20,620 nt of DNA from CAYXGE01 sp964464435 (lineage in GTDB: Bacteria > Pseudomonadota > Gammaproteobacteria > Burkholderiales > Methylophilaceae), in contig CAYXGE010000029.1 of NCBI GenBank assembly GCA_964464435.1, forward strand, positions 1 through 20,620, given 5' to 3'. Under the pieces are notes generated by a model. It ran no database searches, was not told the DNA's origin, and worked only from the letters and a program-made list of their open reading frames with translations. A program made the translations under genes and the position numbers. Below are positions 1 to 7,784 of this stretch, in pieces. Numbering within the stretch: position 1 is the stretch's first letter; the number at the start of each line of letters is the position of its first letter.

Positions 1-528
1 GGAATTGAGTAATCCACCCACATTCACTTGTGCGCTAGGTGCAAATAAGGTGCCGTGCGGGTTAAGTAAAAATACTTGACCATTGGCATTGAGCTTACCA
101 AAAATTTGGCTGGCGTTATCGCCTAATACGCGGTTAAGCGCAATGGCACTGGCATTAGGCTGGTAAAAATTAACACTGGCTTGCGCGCCAATATCAAACG
201 TTTGCCAATTAATAATGGTTTTTTGGCTGGCTTGGTTAATATTAAGTGCGTTGCCTGCTTGTTGAATAGTAGAGATTCCATGTACTACTTGACCGCCTGT
301 TGGCAGGGCATTGGCGGCAATATCTGCATAGGCACTTGTACCAACGACGCTGGTAAATAAACCCGTGGCAATCGCAAGTAATTTAACCAATAGTTTGGCC
401 ACACGAATACGTGGTTTAAAGGTAATTTTTAAACTACGTCCTCTGGATAAACGGACAATAATGCTCTCTTTGGCTTTGCTAGTATTATTTTTTTTGAGCG
501 CAGAAGCGGGTTTAATATCGGTGCTCAT
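1..528 (-). CDS. TpsA-type exoprotein (filamentous haemagglutinin family), N-terminal part only
   Basis: This is the N-terminal 176 codons of a large secreted protein; the gene runs off the left edge of the window. The start is the ATG at 528, preceded by AAGGAAAC at a good distance. Residues 1-42 are a basic, polar extension, followed by a hydrophobic signal segment (about 46-68) with a likely cleavage after SAYA. From about 70 the sequence matches the haemagglutination-activity (TPS) domain: repeated Asn- and Gln-rich beta-helix turns and NPHGTLFAP at 156-164, a variant of the NPNG motif of the family. In two-partner secretion the TPS domain is recognised by the TpsB transporter and the protein is exported through the outer membrane. 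The tpsB gene ends 14 bases upstream in the same operon. The effector part (adhesin, haemolysin or contact-dependent toxin) lies outside the window, so the role cannot be named. Confidence 0.9.
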   Translation of the reverse strand, partial: MSTDIKPASALKKNNTSKAKESIIVRLSRGRSLKITFKPRIRVAKLLVKLLAIATGLFTSVVGTSAYADIAANALPTGGQVVHGISTIQQAGNALNINQASQKTIINWQTFDIGAQASVNFYQPNASAIALNRVLGDNASQIFGKLNANGQVFLLNPHGTLFAPSAQVNVGGLLNS

Positions 529-542
529 GTATGTTTCCTTGA

Positions 543-2297
543 TTATTGCTGCGCAGCTGTTGCGTCTAAAGTGTCTAAATTATCAATATCGTTTTTACGT
601 TTAATTTTAGTACGAGACTCACCAAACGCATAGCCTAAACGCATCCAGAGACGTGGTCTATCATTATCACTTTGTAGTGCAGGCTCATCGCCCGCCCATG
701 CGATGGTTGCCGCGAGGTCAATTTCTGGATTAATTTGCCAATCAACAGAAAAACCTGCATCTGAAAATTCACGGTTATTTCTTGTGCCAGGCAGTGGGTC
801 TTTTGAGAGGTTGACATTGGCGTACTCGGCAAATGTACCTAAGCGTACATTGTTAATAGGGCTCCAATAAAGATGCAGCTTACCCATACCCCCTTGGTCA
901 AAGTTGGCTTGGCTATTGGGGTAACCGACCATGGTAACAGGCCCACCGACGGTCATTTTTTCTGCTGAGTCTAAGTTTTCATTGGTAAATTGATGACGCC
1001 ATTGCATTTGTAATGCCACGTTATAAGCCAATGTTTGCATACGTTGCAAGCCAATAATAGCTTTGGTAAATGAGCCTTCTGTGTTTAAGCCTGTAGGCGG
1101 TGCATCAAGGGTTTTACCTTGGTTGTCTAAACTTAAACGCCCTTTGCGTAGTTGCAAGTCAATATAGTTGCTACCACCGCCTTGAATATCATCACGCCAA
1201 TCGGCACTTGGGTTAAAAGTAAAACCACGAATTCGGCTGTCTAAATCTAAAGCTGCAATGCCAATTTCATTGTTTAATTTGGTGCGGTCTGCTTCAAATC
1301 TTAACCATATATTTTTGTTACGGCTACGCACTAGTGGGTATGAAGCGCCAATACGCCAAGCATCAGCTTTACCTTGTGCATCTAAGCTTCTAAAGTCATC
1401 ACCCAAATTATAACGAGCGAGTGTTTTACTAATGTTGACATGCCAACCATTGACACCAATAGGGGTGTCATAGCGAATGCCGTAAGCGTTTAGATTGCCA
1501 GTGTCTGTGGTAATTAAATTAGCGCTGAGTAAATCACCTCGTTTAAAAGGGCTGTTGATATTACCAACCAAACCTAAACGATACTCGCCAGTGGCAGGTA
1601 AGCCATGGTTATCAACATCAGCGCGACCACTAAAAAACGGATCAGCCTTTTGAGAAAGCACAATATCTGTAGTGCCAGCATCATCCCCCGCTTGCAGGTC
1701 AACATTCACTCTGCCACCAATTAAATCGCTGATAAGAAGCGCTTGGCGCTCTAGCTCAGATTCTGTTAAAGGTTTGTCCTTTGAAAGTTTGTCCATATAG
1801 TCGTACAAGCGATCAGGTGCAATTCTGCTTTCACCTTCAAGTCTAATTTTGCCAATTTTTCCTTCGGTAATAACAATATTAATGACGCCATTTTTAATTT
1901 GTTGTGGTGGCAACGTTGCTTGCGCTAAAAAATAACCTGCATTATGGTAAGCCGCTTCAATAGCATCAATCACTTGTTGCAGTTCACCAAAGTTGAGTGC
2001 TTTGCCACTCCAGTCAGAAACTGCTGCTTCCAACTGAGTTGTGCTTAATGCGTTGTTGCCTGTGAAAGTAAATTGACTCACCTGTACGCGAATATCTTGT
2101 GCTGGTGCTGAAGGGCTTTTGACTGCTGGCGCTTTAATTGCTTTAGGGTTTTGTGTGGTGGCAGGCTGAACTTGTTCAGTTTCACGTAAAATTTGACCCG
2201 CAGTAGTTGGTGTTTGCGGTGGCCCTGCGTGAACTATTGAAGAAAAAACAACCGTAATGAGTAAAACCAAACGAAATGATTGAAAGTTTGAAATCAT
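543..2297 (-). CDS. TpsB outer-membrane transporter (ShlB/FhaC/HecB family)
   Basis: This is the outer-membrane pore that secretes and activates the TpsA partner encoded just downstream. It has 584 residues, typical for the family. The start ATG at 2297 follows AGGGA with 5-nt spacing. Residues 1-24 are a signal peptide ending VHA. A Pro/Ala-rich linker with a possible plug helix (31-66) precedes POTRA domain 1 (about 69-148, with FTFTGNNALS at 76-85) and POTRA domain 2 (about 149-215). The rest is a 16-strand-type beta barrel, its last strand near 549-558 (RLWMRLGYAF). Two oddities are visible. The conserved loop normally written VRGY or VRAY reads MVGY at 456-459, so the usual arginine is a valine. 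A charged tail of 26 residues also follows the last strand, where family members commonly end on an aromatic residue. The family call is secure; the substrate is inferred from gene order. Confidence 0.93.
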   Translation of the reverse strand: MISNFQSFRLVLLITVVFSSIVHAGPPQTPTTAGQILRETEQVQPATTQNPKAIKAPAVKSPSAPAQDIRVQVSQFTFTGNNALSTTQLEAAVSDWSGKALNFGELQQVIDAIEAAYHNAGYFLAQATLPPQQIKNGVINIVITEGKIGKIRLEGESRIAPDRLYDYMDKLSKDKPLTESELERQALLISDLIGGRVNVDLQAGDDAGTTDIVLSQKADPFFSGRADVDNHGLPATGEYRLGLVGNINSPFKRGDLLSANLITTDTGNLNAYGIRYDTPIGVNGWHVNISKTLARYNLGDDFRSLDAQGKADAWRIGASYPLVRSRNKNIWLRFEADRTKLNNEIGIAALDLDSRIRGFTFNPSADWRDDIQGGGSNYIDLQLRKGRLSLDNQGKTLDAPPTGLNTEGSFTKAIIGLQRMQTLAYNVALQMQWRHQFTNENLDSAEKMTVGGPVTMVGYPNSQANFDQGGMGKLHLYWSPINNVRLGTFAEYANVNLSKDPLPGTRNNREFSDAGFSVDWQINPEIDLAATIAWAGDEPALQSDNDRPRLWMRLGYAFGESRTKIKRKNDIDNLDTLDATAAQQ

Positions 2298-2339
2298 TGA
2301 CGTCCCTAAAAATCGTTTAAGTGATTACTAAAGCGTGAA

Positions 2340-2407
2340 ATTATAAATATTTACAGAGTTTTACGTCTGATAATTCATAATCTACTTCGCTTTTAAGAAA
2401 ATTGCAA
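2340..2407 (-). promoter_or_regulatory. candidate promoters for the tpsB-tpsA operon
   Basis: Two candidates are visible on the minus strand upstream of tpsB. The first has TTGCAA at 2407-2402, a 17-nt spacer and TAGATT at 2384-2379. The second is a perfect TATAAT at 2345-2340 without a recognisable -35 element. Either would leave an untranslated leader of about 35 to 75 nt. This rests on motif inspection only. Confidence 0.35.
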
Positions 2408-2419
2408 CCAATATATAGC

Positions 2420-2444
2420 AAAAACCCCATTAGATGGGGTTTTT
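2420..2444 (-). terminator. intrinsic terminator after the DEAD-box helicase pair
   Basis: A perfect 11-bp inverted repeat (AAAAACCCCAT and ATGGGGTTTTT) is separated by a 3-nt loop. On the minus strand it forms a GC-centred hairpin ending in a U run, 63 bases beyond the helicase stop codon. It separates the helicases from tpsB. The A and T arms make it potentially active in both directions, but no plus-strand gene approaches it. Confidence 0.85.
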
Positions 2445-2507
2445 AGAGAGGTTAATAGACATTTTTAATTAACATTTAATGCTATTGTAACAATGAATTT
2501 TCATGCC

Positions 2508-3866
2508 CTAATGTTGTTTTTGTAATCCACCTAAAAGAGCAGCAACAGGGTGTTTAGATTTAATGCTTTTTGCAATGGCTGATGGTGCAGGGGTTGGCGC
2601 AGAATTACTGGGTTCATAGGGTTTATCAAACCATGTGTCATGCGATTTTTTTGGTGGCTTTCTTGCACTCGCGTTGGTATTTATCTCGTGTGTTGTATTG
2701 ATGCGTCGATGTGGCGTAGAAACAACAGCTTGTTCAGTTGCAATCGGCTTTTTGGTCAGTTTTTCAATTTCTTTGAGATATTTATCTTCTTCAGGGGCTA
2801 CTAAAGAAATTGCTAACCCAAGCGCGCCAGCACGGCCTGTACGGCCAATTCTATGTACATAATCTTCTGGTGCAGTAGGTAAATCATAATTAATCACCAA
2901 AGGTAGTTGGTCAATATCTAATCCACGCGCTGCGACATCCGTTGCAATTAATGCTTTTACACGACCTTCTTTAAAAGCATCTAAAGTTTGTATGCGCTCC
3001 AGCTGACTTTTATCACCATGAATAGCCTCTGCAAGCACACCATGTTTTTGTAATGCACGGGTAATTCTGCTGGCATTGAGCTTGGTATTAGTAAACACAA
3101 TCGCTTGAGTATCCGCTTTTTCTTGCAAAATACCCAGTAACACTTGCGGTTTATCGTCTTGGCTAGCCAAGTAGACTTTTTGCGTAATATTGTCAGAAGT
3201 GGCGTTGCTACGGGCTACTTCAATCAGTGTTGGATTTTTTAAGAAGGCTTCTGACAGCTTTTTAATTTCATTTGAAAATGTAGCAGAAAACATTAAGGTC
3301 TGGCGTTGTTTTGGGAGTAAAGCCAAAATGCGTTTCAAATCAGGCATAAAGCCCATATCGAGCATTCTATCAGCCTCATCCAGCACCAGTATTTGCACTT
3401 GGTTAAGTTGAAGCGTTTTTTGCTCAATATGGTCTAGTAATCGGCCAGGTGTTGCCACCAAAATTTCTACCCCAGCTTTTAAATGCGGAGTTTGCGTTTT
3501 AATGTCCACGCCCCCAAACACCACCAAAGAACGTAACGGCGTATGTTTAGCATAAGCCTTTACGCTTTCCTCTACCTGAATTGCAAGCTCCCGCGTAGGC
3601 GCTAGTACTAGCGCACGAATAGGGTGCTTTGCAGGTGATGCGCTGGTGTTAGCAAGTGGCAGTAGCTTTTGAATAGCAGGTAAGGCAAATGCAGCGGTTT
3701 TGCCTGTGCCTGTTTGTGCGCCAGCCATTAAGTCACCCCCTGTTAAAGCCACAGGAATGGCCTGTGCTTGTATGGGGGTGGGTTTGCTGTAGCCTGACTC
3801 AGTAAGCGCCTTAAGTAATTCGGGCGCTAAATTGAGGTCAGTAAATAAAATTGAATCTGCAGTCAT
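2508..3866 (-). CDS. DEAD-box ATP-dependent RNA helicase, RhlE-like (downstream paralogue)
   Basis: This 452-residue cytoplasmic ATP-dependent RNA helicase belongs to the group that remodels RNA during ribosome assembly and mRNA decay. All core motifs are present in order: Q motif (GYSKPTPIQ, 25-33), motif I AQTGTGKT (50-57), PTREL (90-94), TPGR (139-142), DEAD (163-166), SAT (194-196), ARGLD (313-317) and HRIGRTGR (338-345). The C-terminal tail (about 385-452) is Pro/Ser/Lys-rich and not of the RGG type, unlike the neighbour. The ATG at 3866 has no clear Shine-Dalgarno and lies 12 bases after the stop of the upstream helicase, so it is probably co-transcribed and perhaps translationally coupled. 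The two core regions are clearly related, suggesting an old tandem duplication. The subfamily (RhlE rather than SrmB or DbpA) is judged from the Q-motif and DEADRMLDMGF wording. Confidence 0.92.
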   Translation of the reverse strand: MTADSILFTDLNLAPELLKALTESGYSKPTPIQAQAIPVALTGGDLMAGAQTGTGKTAAFALPAIQKLLPLANTSASPAKHPIRALVLAPTRELAIQVEESVKAYAKHTPLRSLVVFGGVDIKTQTPHLKAGVEILVATPGRLLDHIEQKTLQLNQVQILVLDEADRMLDMGFMPDLKRILALLPKQRQTLMFSATFSNEIKKLSEAFLKNPTLIEVARSNATSDNITQKVYLASQDDKPQVLLGILQEKADTQAIVFTNTKLNASRITRALQKHGVLAEAIHGDKSQLERIQTLDAFKEGRVKALIATDVAARGLDIDQLPLVINYDLPTAPEDYVHRIGRTGRAGALGLAISLVAPEEDKYLKEIEKLTKKPIATEQAVVSTPHRRINTTHEINTNASARKPPKKSHDTWFDKPYEPSNSAPTPAPSAIAKSIKSKHPVAALLGGLQKQH

Positions 3867-3878
3867 TGCTATTTAACG

Positions 3879-5552
3879 TTACGCAAAGTGACGTGGGCGA
3901 CGTTGACCATCCGCTTGTGAGCGATTGTCACGATTGCCTTCGGTGCGTTTAGCAGGTGGTTTGCCAAAGTTAGCACCAAAGCTTGCGTTACCACGCGTTT
4001 CATTGCGACGAGTATCATTATCGCGACTACTATTACCACGATTTTCATTGCGGCTATCGGCTCTTACACCGTCACGGTTAAATGATTTTGTCGGCTCAGC
4101 ACGGCGACCATCATGGCTACCTGGGTAAGCAGGTTTGCCATCACGCGCTTGCGGGCTGGCAGAGCGGTTACCAAAGTTAGCTTGGCTATTACCACGAGCA
4201 TTGTGTTGATTGTCACCAAAGCGGTTGTCACGGCCTTCATTACGACCTTGCGGAGAGGCTGAGCGATTGCCAAAGTCTCGTTTTTCACCACGTGCCTCAA
4301 AAGGGCGGCCACCTTGTGGGCGGCTAGAACGTCTAGCACGGTCTGGACCATCAGTTTTTGGTGCAGGGCGACGAGGCTCAAAACCAACAATGACGCTAGG
4401 CTCGATGCGTTGACCAGTAAACTGCTCAATCTTACGTACTTGAAAACGGTCTTGGTTTGATGCAAAAGAAATAGCAATGCCTGTGTTGCCAGCACGGCCA
4501 GTACGACCAATACGGTGTACATAATCTTCAGCAAATTTAGGTAAGTCATAGTTAATAACATGGGTAATGCCATGCACGTCAATACCACGTGCGGCAACGT
4601 CTGTCGCTACCAATACTTTGACATCGCCATGACGTAATTTAGTTAAAGTACGGTTACGTGCGCCTTGTGTCATGTCACCATGCAAAGCTGCAGTTTTATG
4701 GCCTGCAGCGTATAAGTCTTCTGCCAATACATCAGCATGACGTTTTGTAGAAGTAAATACAATCACTTGGTTAACATCTGGTGCAATGAGTAAATGCTCA
4801 AGCAATTTGTTTTTATGACCCATATCATCTACATAATGTAGGCGTTGTTCAATATTGGCATGCTTTTCGGTTTGTGCAGCAACTTGAATGGTTTTAGGGT
4901 TGCGTAAGATTTGACGCGCAATATTACCAATGTTGCCATCTAAAGTAGCTGAGAACAATAAGGTTTGGCGCTCAGCAGGCAGTGCTGCACAAATGCGCTC
5001 AACATCAGGCATAAAGCCCATGTCTAGCATACGGTCTGCTTCATCTAATACCAACATTTGTAAGCGTGATAAATCAATGCGACCGCGATCTAGATGGTCA
5101 ATAAAACGACCTGGGGTTGCCACTAAAATATCAAGCGGTTGTGATAATAATTTGTTTTGGAGTGGGTAAGGCATGCCACCCACAATGCTCACACTGCGAG
5201 CGCGTAAAAATTTACCGTATTTGCGCACGGCATCATTTACTTGAGTTGCCAACTCGCGCGTAGGTACCAATACCAATACGCGTGGTCCACGGCTTTTAAC
5301 TGGGTGAGGAAACGCCAACATATTAAGTGCTGGTAAAGTAAATGCGGCAGTTTTGCCTGTGCCGGTTTGGGCAGAGGCCATTAAATCGTGTCCAGCCATC
5401 ACTTCAGGAATGGCTTGGGCTTGAATAGGGGTTGCGTTGGTATAGCCAGACTCTTCAATGGCACGCAAGATTGCTGGGTTTAAATTTAAGCTTTCAAAGC
5501 TAACGGTGTTGCTTGATGTTGTTTCAGACATTACTTGATTGGTATTAGACAA
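3879..5552 (-). CDS. rhlE: DEAD-box RNA helicase, RhlE type, with long Arg/Gly/Asn-rich tail
   Basis: This 557-residue RNA helicase has a complete core: Q motif (GYTNATPIQ, 36-44), AQTGTGKT (61-68), PTREL (97-101), TPGR (146-149), DEAD (170-173), SAT (201-203), ARGID (321-325) and HRIGRTGR (346-353). Residues from about 391 to 557 form a basic, disordered tail rich in Arg, Asn, Gly and Asp, the kind that binds RNA non-specifically or recruits partners in RhlE and DeaD proteins. FGNRSASPQ occurs twice in it (427-435 and 460-468). I choose the TTG at 5552 as start because AGGGA lies 7 nt upstream. The ATG eight codons in (5531) has no ribosome-binding site. The gene is first in its operon, behind a strong promoter and a leader of about 260 nt, which suggests post-transcriptional control. 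The name rhlE is by family resemblance. Confidence 0.92.
   Translation of the reverse strand: MSNTNQVMSETTSSNTVSFESLNLNPAILRAIEESGYTNATPIQAQAIPEVMAGHDLMASAQTGTGKTAAFTLPALNMLAFPHPVKSRGPRVLVLVPTRELATQVNDAVRKYGKFLRARSVSIVGGMPYPLQNKLLSQPLDILVATPGRFIDHLDRGRIDLSRLQMLVLDEADRMLDMGFMPDVERICAALPAERQTLLFSATLDGNIGNIARQILRNPKTIQVAAQTEKHANIEQRLHYVDDMGHKNKLLEHLLIAPDVNQVIVFTSTKRHADVLAEDLYAAGHKTAALHGDMTQGARNRTLTKLRHGDVKVLVATDVAARGIDVHGITHVINYDLPKFAEDYVHRIGRTGRAGNTGIAISFASNQDRFQVRKIEQFTGQRIEPSVIVGFEPRRPAPKTDGPDRARRSSRPQGGRPFEARGEKRDFGNRSASPQGRNEGRDNRFGDNQHNARGNSQANFGNRSASPQARDGKPAYPGSHDGRRAEPTKSFNRDGVRADSRNENRGNSSRDNDTRRNETRGNASFGANFGKPPAKRTEGNRDNRSQADGQRRPRHFA
4149..4274 (-). repeat. two in-frame copies of a 27-nt repeat in the helicase tail
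   Basis: The stretches 4248-4274 and 4149-4175 both encode FGNRSASPQ on the minus strand, 99 bases apart, with several synonymous differences between them. They look like an internal duplication in the low-complexity RNA-binding tail. The synonymous drift suggests it is not very recent or that the peptide is under selection. Confidence 0.8.
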
Positions 5553-5814
5553 AATAAATCCCTAAATAAAAAAATCTAAAGGGCGCAAGCATGCGTTGCC
5601 TATAAGCCATCGCTGAACGAAATAAATCATTCAGCCAAGCAATAAAAAGGCATCGCGCAATACAAAATTAATACAATTGGATATTACTTGTATGTTTACC
5701 GGCGCACGGGCATAGCCACTAACCGAAAACATAATGAAAGCCAATATTTCACGGCTTTGGAGAGGGTCAGGGCGATGATTCAACGCTAAATTACATGTTG
5801 CTTGATTTAGCGAA
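5553..5814 (-). promoter_or_regulatory. long structured 5' leader of the helicase operon
   Basis: About 260 nt separate the inferred transcription start from the TTG start codon. In transcript order the leader contains several hairpins: CGCTAAAT with ATTTAGCG (8 bp, 5812-5784), AAAGCC with GGCTTT (6 bp, 5758-5737), ATACAA with TTGTAT (6 bp, 5695-5673 region), and GCTGAA with TTCAGC (6 bp, 5635-5612). A last hairpin near 5600-5580 (CGCA and TGCG around a TGCT loop, extended by GG and CC across a bulge) is followed by a T-rich run (5580-5565), resembling a weak attenuator just before the ribosome-binding site. Long leaders are known on bacterial cold-inducible helicase and cold-shock mRNAs. A regulatory role here is inference. 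The whole interval 5553-5918 between the divergent genes otherwise contains only the two promoters. Confidence 0.55.
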
Positions 5815-5820
5815 GCGCGA

Positions 5821-5848
5821 AGTATACGCGCTAGAATTTAATTGTCAA
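5821..5848 (-). promoter_or_regulatory. sigma70-type promoter of the helicase operon
   Basis: On the minus strand, TTGACA (5848-5843) and TATACT (5826-5821) are separated by 16 nt. The -35 box is perfect and the -10 box matches at five of six positions, making this the best promoter in the window. Transcription would begin near 5814. Confidence 0.8.
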
Positions 5849-5879
5849 CGCATTTTTCACAGAAAGAGTTGTATTTGTA

Positions 5880-5888
5880 TGGTAGAAT
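5880..5888 (+). promoter_or_regulatory. extended -10 promoter of typA
   Basis: TGGTAGAAT combines an extended TGn element with a five-of-six -10 box. No good -35 box is present at 16-18 nt, which fits an extended -10 promoter. Transcription would start near 5895, giving a leader of about 25 nt. It lies some 30 bases from the divergent helicase promoter. Confidence 0.6.
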
Positions 5889-5918
5889 CGCGCCCTTTTG
5901 TTGAATCGGCTAAATCTC

Positions 5919-7733
5919 ATGTCGCGTAATCTTAGAAACATCGCCATTATTGCTCACGTTGACCACGGTAAAACCACCATGGTAGATAAATTACTCCAGC
6001 AATCAGGCACATTTGCATCTCACCAACAAGTATCAGAGCGAGTCATGGACTCCAATGACCTTGAAAAAGAACGTGGGATTACTATTCTTGCCAAAAATAC
6101 TGCAGTGAATTACGAAGGCACTCACATTAATATTGTGGACACTCCAGGCCATGCAGACTTTGGCGGCGAGGTTGAACGTGTACTTGGTATGGTCGATGGC
6201 GTGGTGTTGCTAGTTGATGCAGTAGAAGGTCCAATGCCACAAACACGTTTTGTGACTAAAAAAGCGTTGGCACTTGGTTTAAAACCGATAGTGGTGATTA
6301 ATAAGGTAGACCGCCCAGGCTCACGTACTGATTGGGTGATTAATCAAACGTTTGATTTATTTGCCAATTTAGGTGCAACCGATGAACAATTAGATTTTCC
6401 TGTGGTGTATGCTTCAGCACTCAATGGCTTTGCAAAGTTAGAAATGAAAGATGCATCAGACAATATGCGTCCATTGTTTGAAACCATTTTGCGTCATGTG
6501 CAGCCGCCAGAGGGGGACAGCAAAGCGCCATTACAATTACAAATCTCAGCACTAGATTACTCAACATATACCGGTCGTTTGGGCGTTGGCCGTGTGCGTA
6601 ACGGTAAAATCAAGCCAGGCCAAGCCGTTGCAGTGATGAACGAAGATAAACAAATTGCGGTAGGCAAAATTAACCAAGTATTGGGTTTTCAAGGCTTAGA
6701 GCGAGTGCCTGTTGATGAAGCAGAAGCTGGCGATATTGTGATTATTTCTGGCTTAGACGATATTGGTATCGGCTTTACCATTTGTGACCGTGAAAATCCA
6801 AAAGGTTTGCCACACCTTGGTGTAGACGAGCCGACCTTGACCATGGACTTTATGGTCAACACCTCACCACTTGCTGGTACAGAAGGTAAATTTGTGACCT
6901 CACGTCAAATTCGTGACCGTTTAACCAAAGAATTATTAGTTAACGTGGCCTTACGTGTTGAGGATACGCAAGATGCGGATGTGTTCAGAGTGTCTGGCCG
7001 CGGTGAGTTGCACTTAACGATTTTGCTTGAAAATATGCGCCGTGAAGGCTTTGAAATTGCGGTGGGTAAACCACGCGTGGTGTATAGAGAAATCAATGGT
7101 GAAAAGTGTGAGCCGTATGAAATTTTAACAGTAGACTTAGAAGATGAAACGCAAGGTGCGGTGATGGAAGAATTAGGCCGCCGCCGTGGTGATTTAACCA
7201 ATATGGAATCAGACGGCAATGGCCGCACGCGCTTAGAGTACCGTATTCCTGCGCGTGGTTTAATTGGGTTTCAAAGTGAGTTTTTAACGCTTACACGCGG
7301 CACGGGTTTAATGGCGCACATTTTTGATGACTATGCACCTGTGAAAGCCGATATGCCGGGCCGCCGTAATGGTGTGTTAATCTCTGCAGAGCACGGTGAA
7401 GCCGTGGCCTATGCCTTATGGAAACTGCAAGACCGTGGCCGTATGTTCTCAGTGCCTGGCGATAAATTGTATGAAGGTATGGTGATTGGTATTCATAGCC
7501 GTGATAATGATTTAGTGGTTAACCCTATTAAAGGTAAACAACTCACTAACGTACGTGCATCGGGTACTGATGAGGCCGTGCGCTTAGTGCCTGCGGTGCA
7601 ATTGACATTAGAGTCAGCCGTTGAGTTTATTGATGATGATGAATTGGTAGAAATTACACCTAAGAATATCCGTATTCGTAAACGTTATTTACTAGAGCAT
7701 GAACGTAAACGTGCAGCTAACCCTAAGTTGTAA
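5919..7733 (+). CDS. typA: ribosome-associated translational GTPase TypA/BipA
   Basis: TypA/BipA is an EF-G-like GTPase that binds the ribosome and supports 50S assembly and stress or low-temperature growth. The protein has 604 residues (E. coli has about 607). From the ATG at 5919 it begins MSRNLRNIAIIAHVDHGKTT, the family N-terminus. An in-frame TTG seven codons earlier (5898) would add residues the family lacks and lies at the inferred transcription start, so I reject it. GTPase motifs are AHVDHGKT (12-19), the switch I ERGITI (51-56), DTPGHADFGGEVERV (74-88) and NKVD (128-131). Domain II, the EF-G III/V-like domains and the TypA-specific C-terminal domain (ending in basic RKRYLLEHERKR) follow. 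It is monocistronic, divergent from the helicase operon and closed by the terminator at 7746. Its ribosome-binding site is weak. Confidence 0.97.
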   Translation: MSRNLRNIAIIAHVDHGKTTMVDKLLQQSGTFASHQQVSERVMDSNDLEKERGITILAKNTAVNYEGTHINIVDTPGHADFGGEVERVLGMVDGVVLLVDAVEGPMPQTRFVTKKALALGLKPIVVINKVDRPGSRTDWVINQTFDLFANLGATDEQLDFPVVYASALNGFAKLEMKDASDNMRPLFETILRHVQPPEGDSKAPLQLQISALDYSTYTGRLGVGRVRNGKIKPGQAVAVMNEDKQIAVGKINQVLGFQGLERVPVDEAEAGDIVIISGLDDIGIGFTICDRENPKGLPHLGVDEPTLTMDFMVNTSPLAGTEGKFVTSRQIRDRLTKELLVNVALRVEDTQDADVFRVSGRGELHLTILLENMRREGFEIAVGKPRVVYREINGEKCEPYEILTVDLEDETQGAVMEELGRRRGDLTNMESDGNGRTRLEYRIPARGLIGFQSEFLTLTRGTGLMAHIFDDYAPVKADMPGRRNGVLISAEHGEAVAYALWKLQDRGRMFSVPGDKLYEGMVIGIHSRDNDLVVNPIKGKQLTNVRASGTDEAVRLVPAVQLTLESAVEFIDDDELVEITPKNIRIRKRYLLEHERKRAANPKL

Positions 7734-7745
7734 GTTTGAGTAATT

Positions 7746-7772
7746 AAAAAGCCGCTGAAAAGCGGCTTTTTT
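7746..7772. terminator. bidirectional intrinsic terminator between typA and the M48 protease gene
   Basis: AAAAAGCCGCT and AGCGGCTTTTT form an 11-bp stem closed by a GAAA tetraloop (GNRA type), with T runs in both directions. It lies 13 bases after the typA stop and 13 bases after the convergent protease stop, so it probably ends both transcripts. Confidence 0.92.
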
Positions 7773-7784
7773 GTGTCTTAAAGA

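Noticed and set aside
365..604. 79-codon plus-strand frame with a hydrophobic centre
   Set aside because: It is antisense to the tpsA signal region and the end of tpsB; the hydrophobic stretch is a by-product of that sequence and there is no ribosome-binding site.
4064..4597. 177-codon open frame in another frame across the helicase tail, rich in Leu and Val
   Set aside because: It lies wholly inside the rhlE coding sequence, has no ribosome-binding site, and its skewed composition is what the Arg/Gly-rich tail gives when read in another frame.
5784..5812. The 8-bp hairpin near the helicase promoter as an intrinsic terminator
   Set aside because: It is AT-rich with a 13-nt loop and no T run on either strand.
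5898..5918. Upstream TTG start for typA adding seven residues
   Set aside because: The family N-terminus matches the ATG at 5919, and the TTG lies at the inferred transcription start with no ribosome-binding site.
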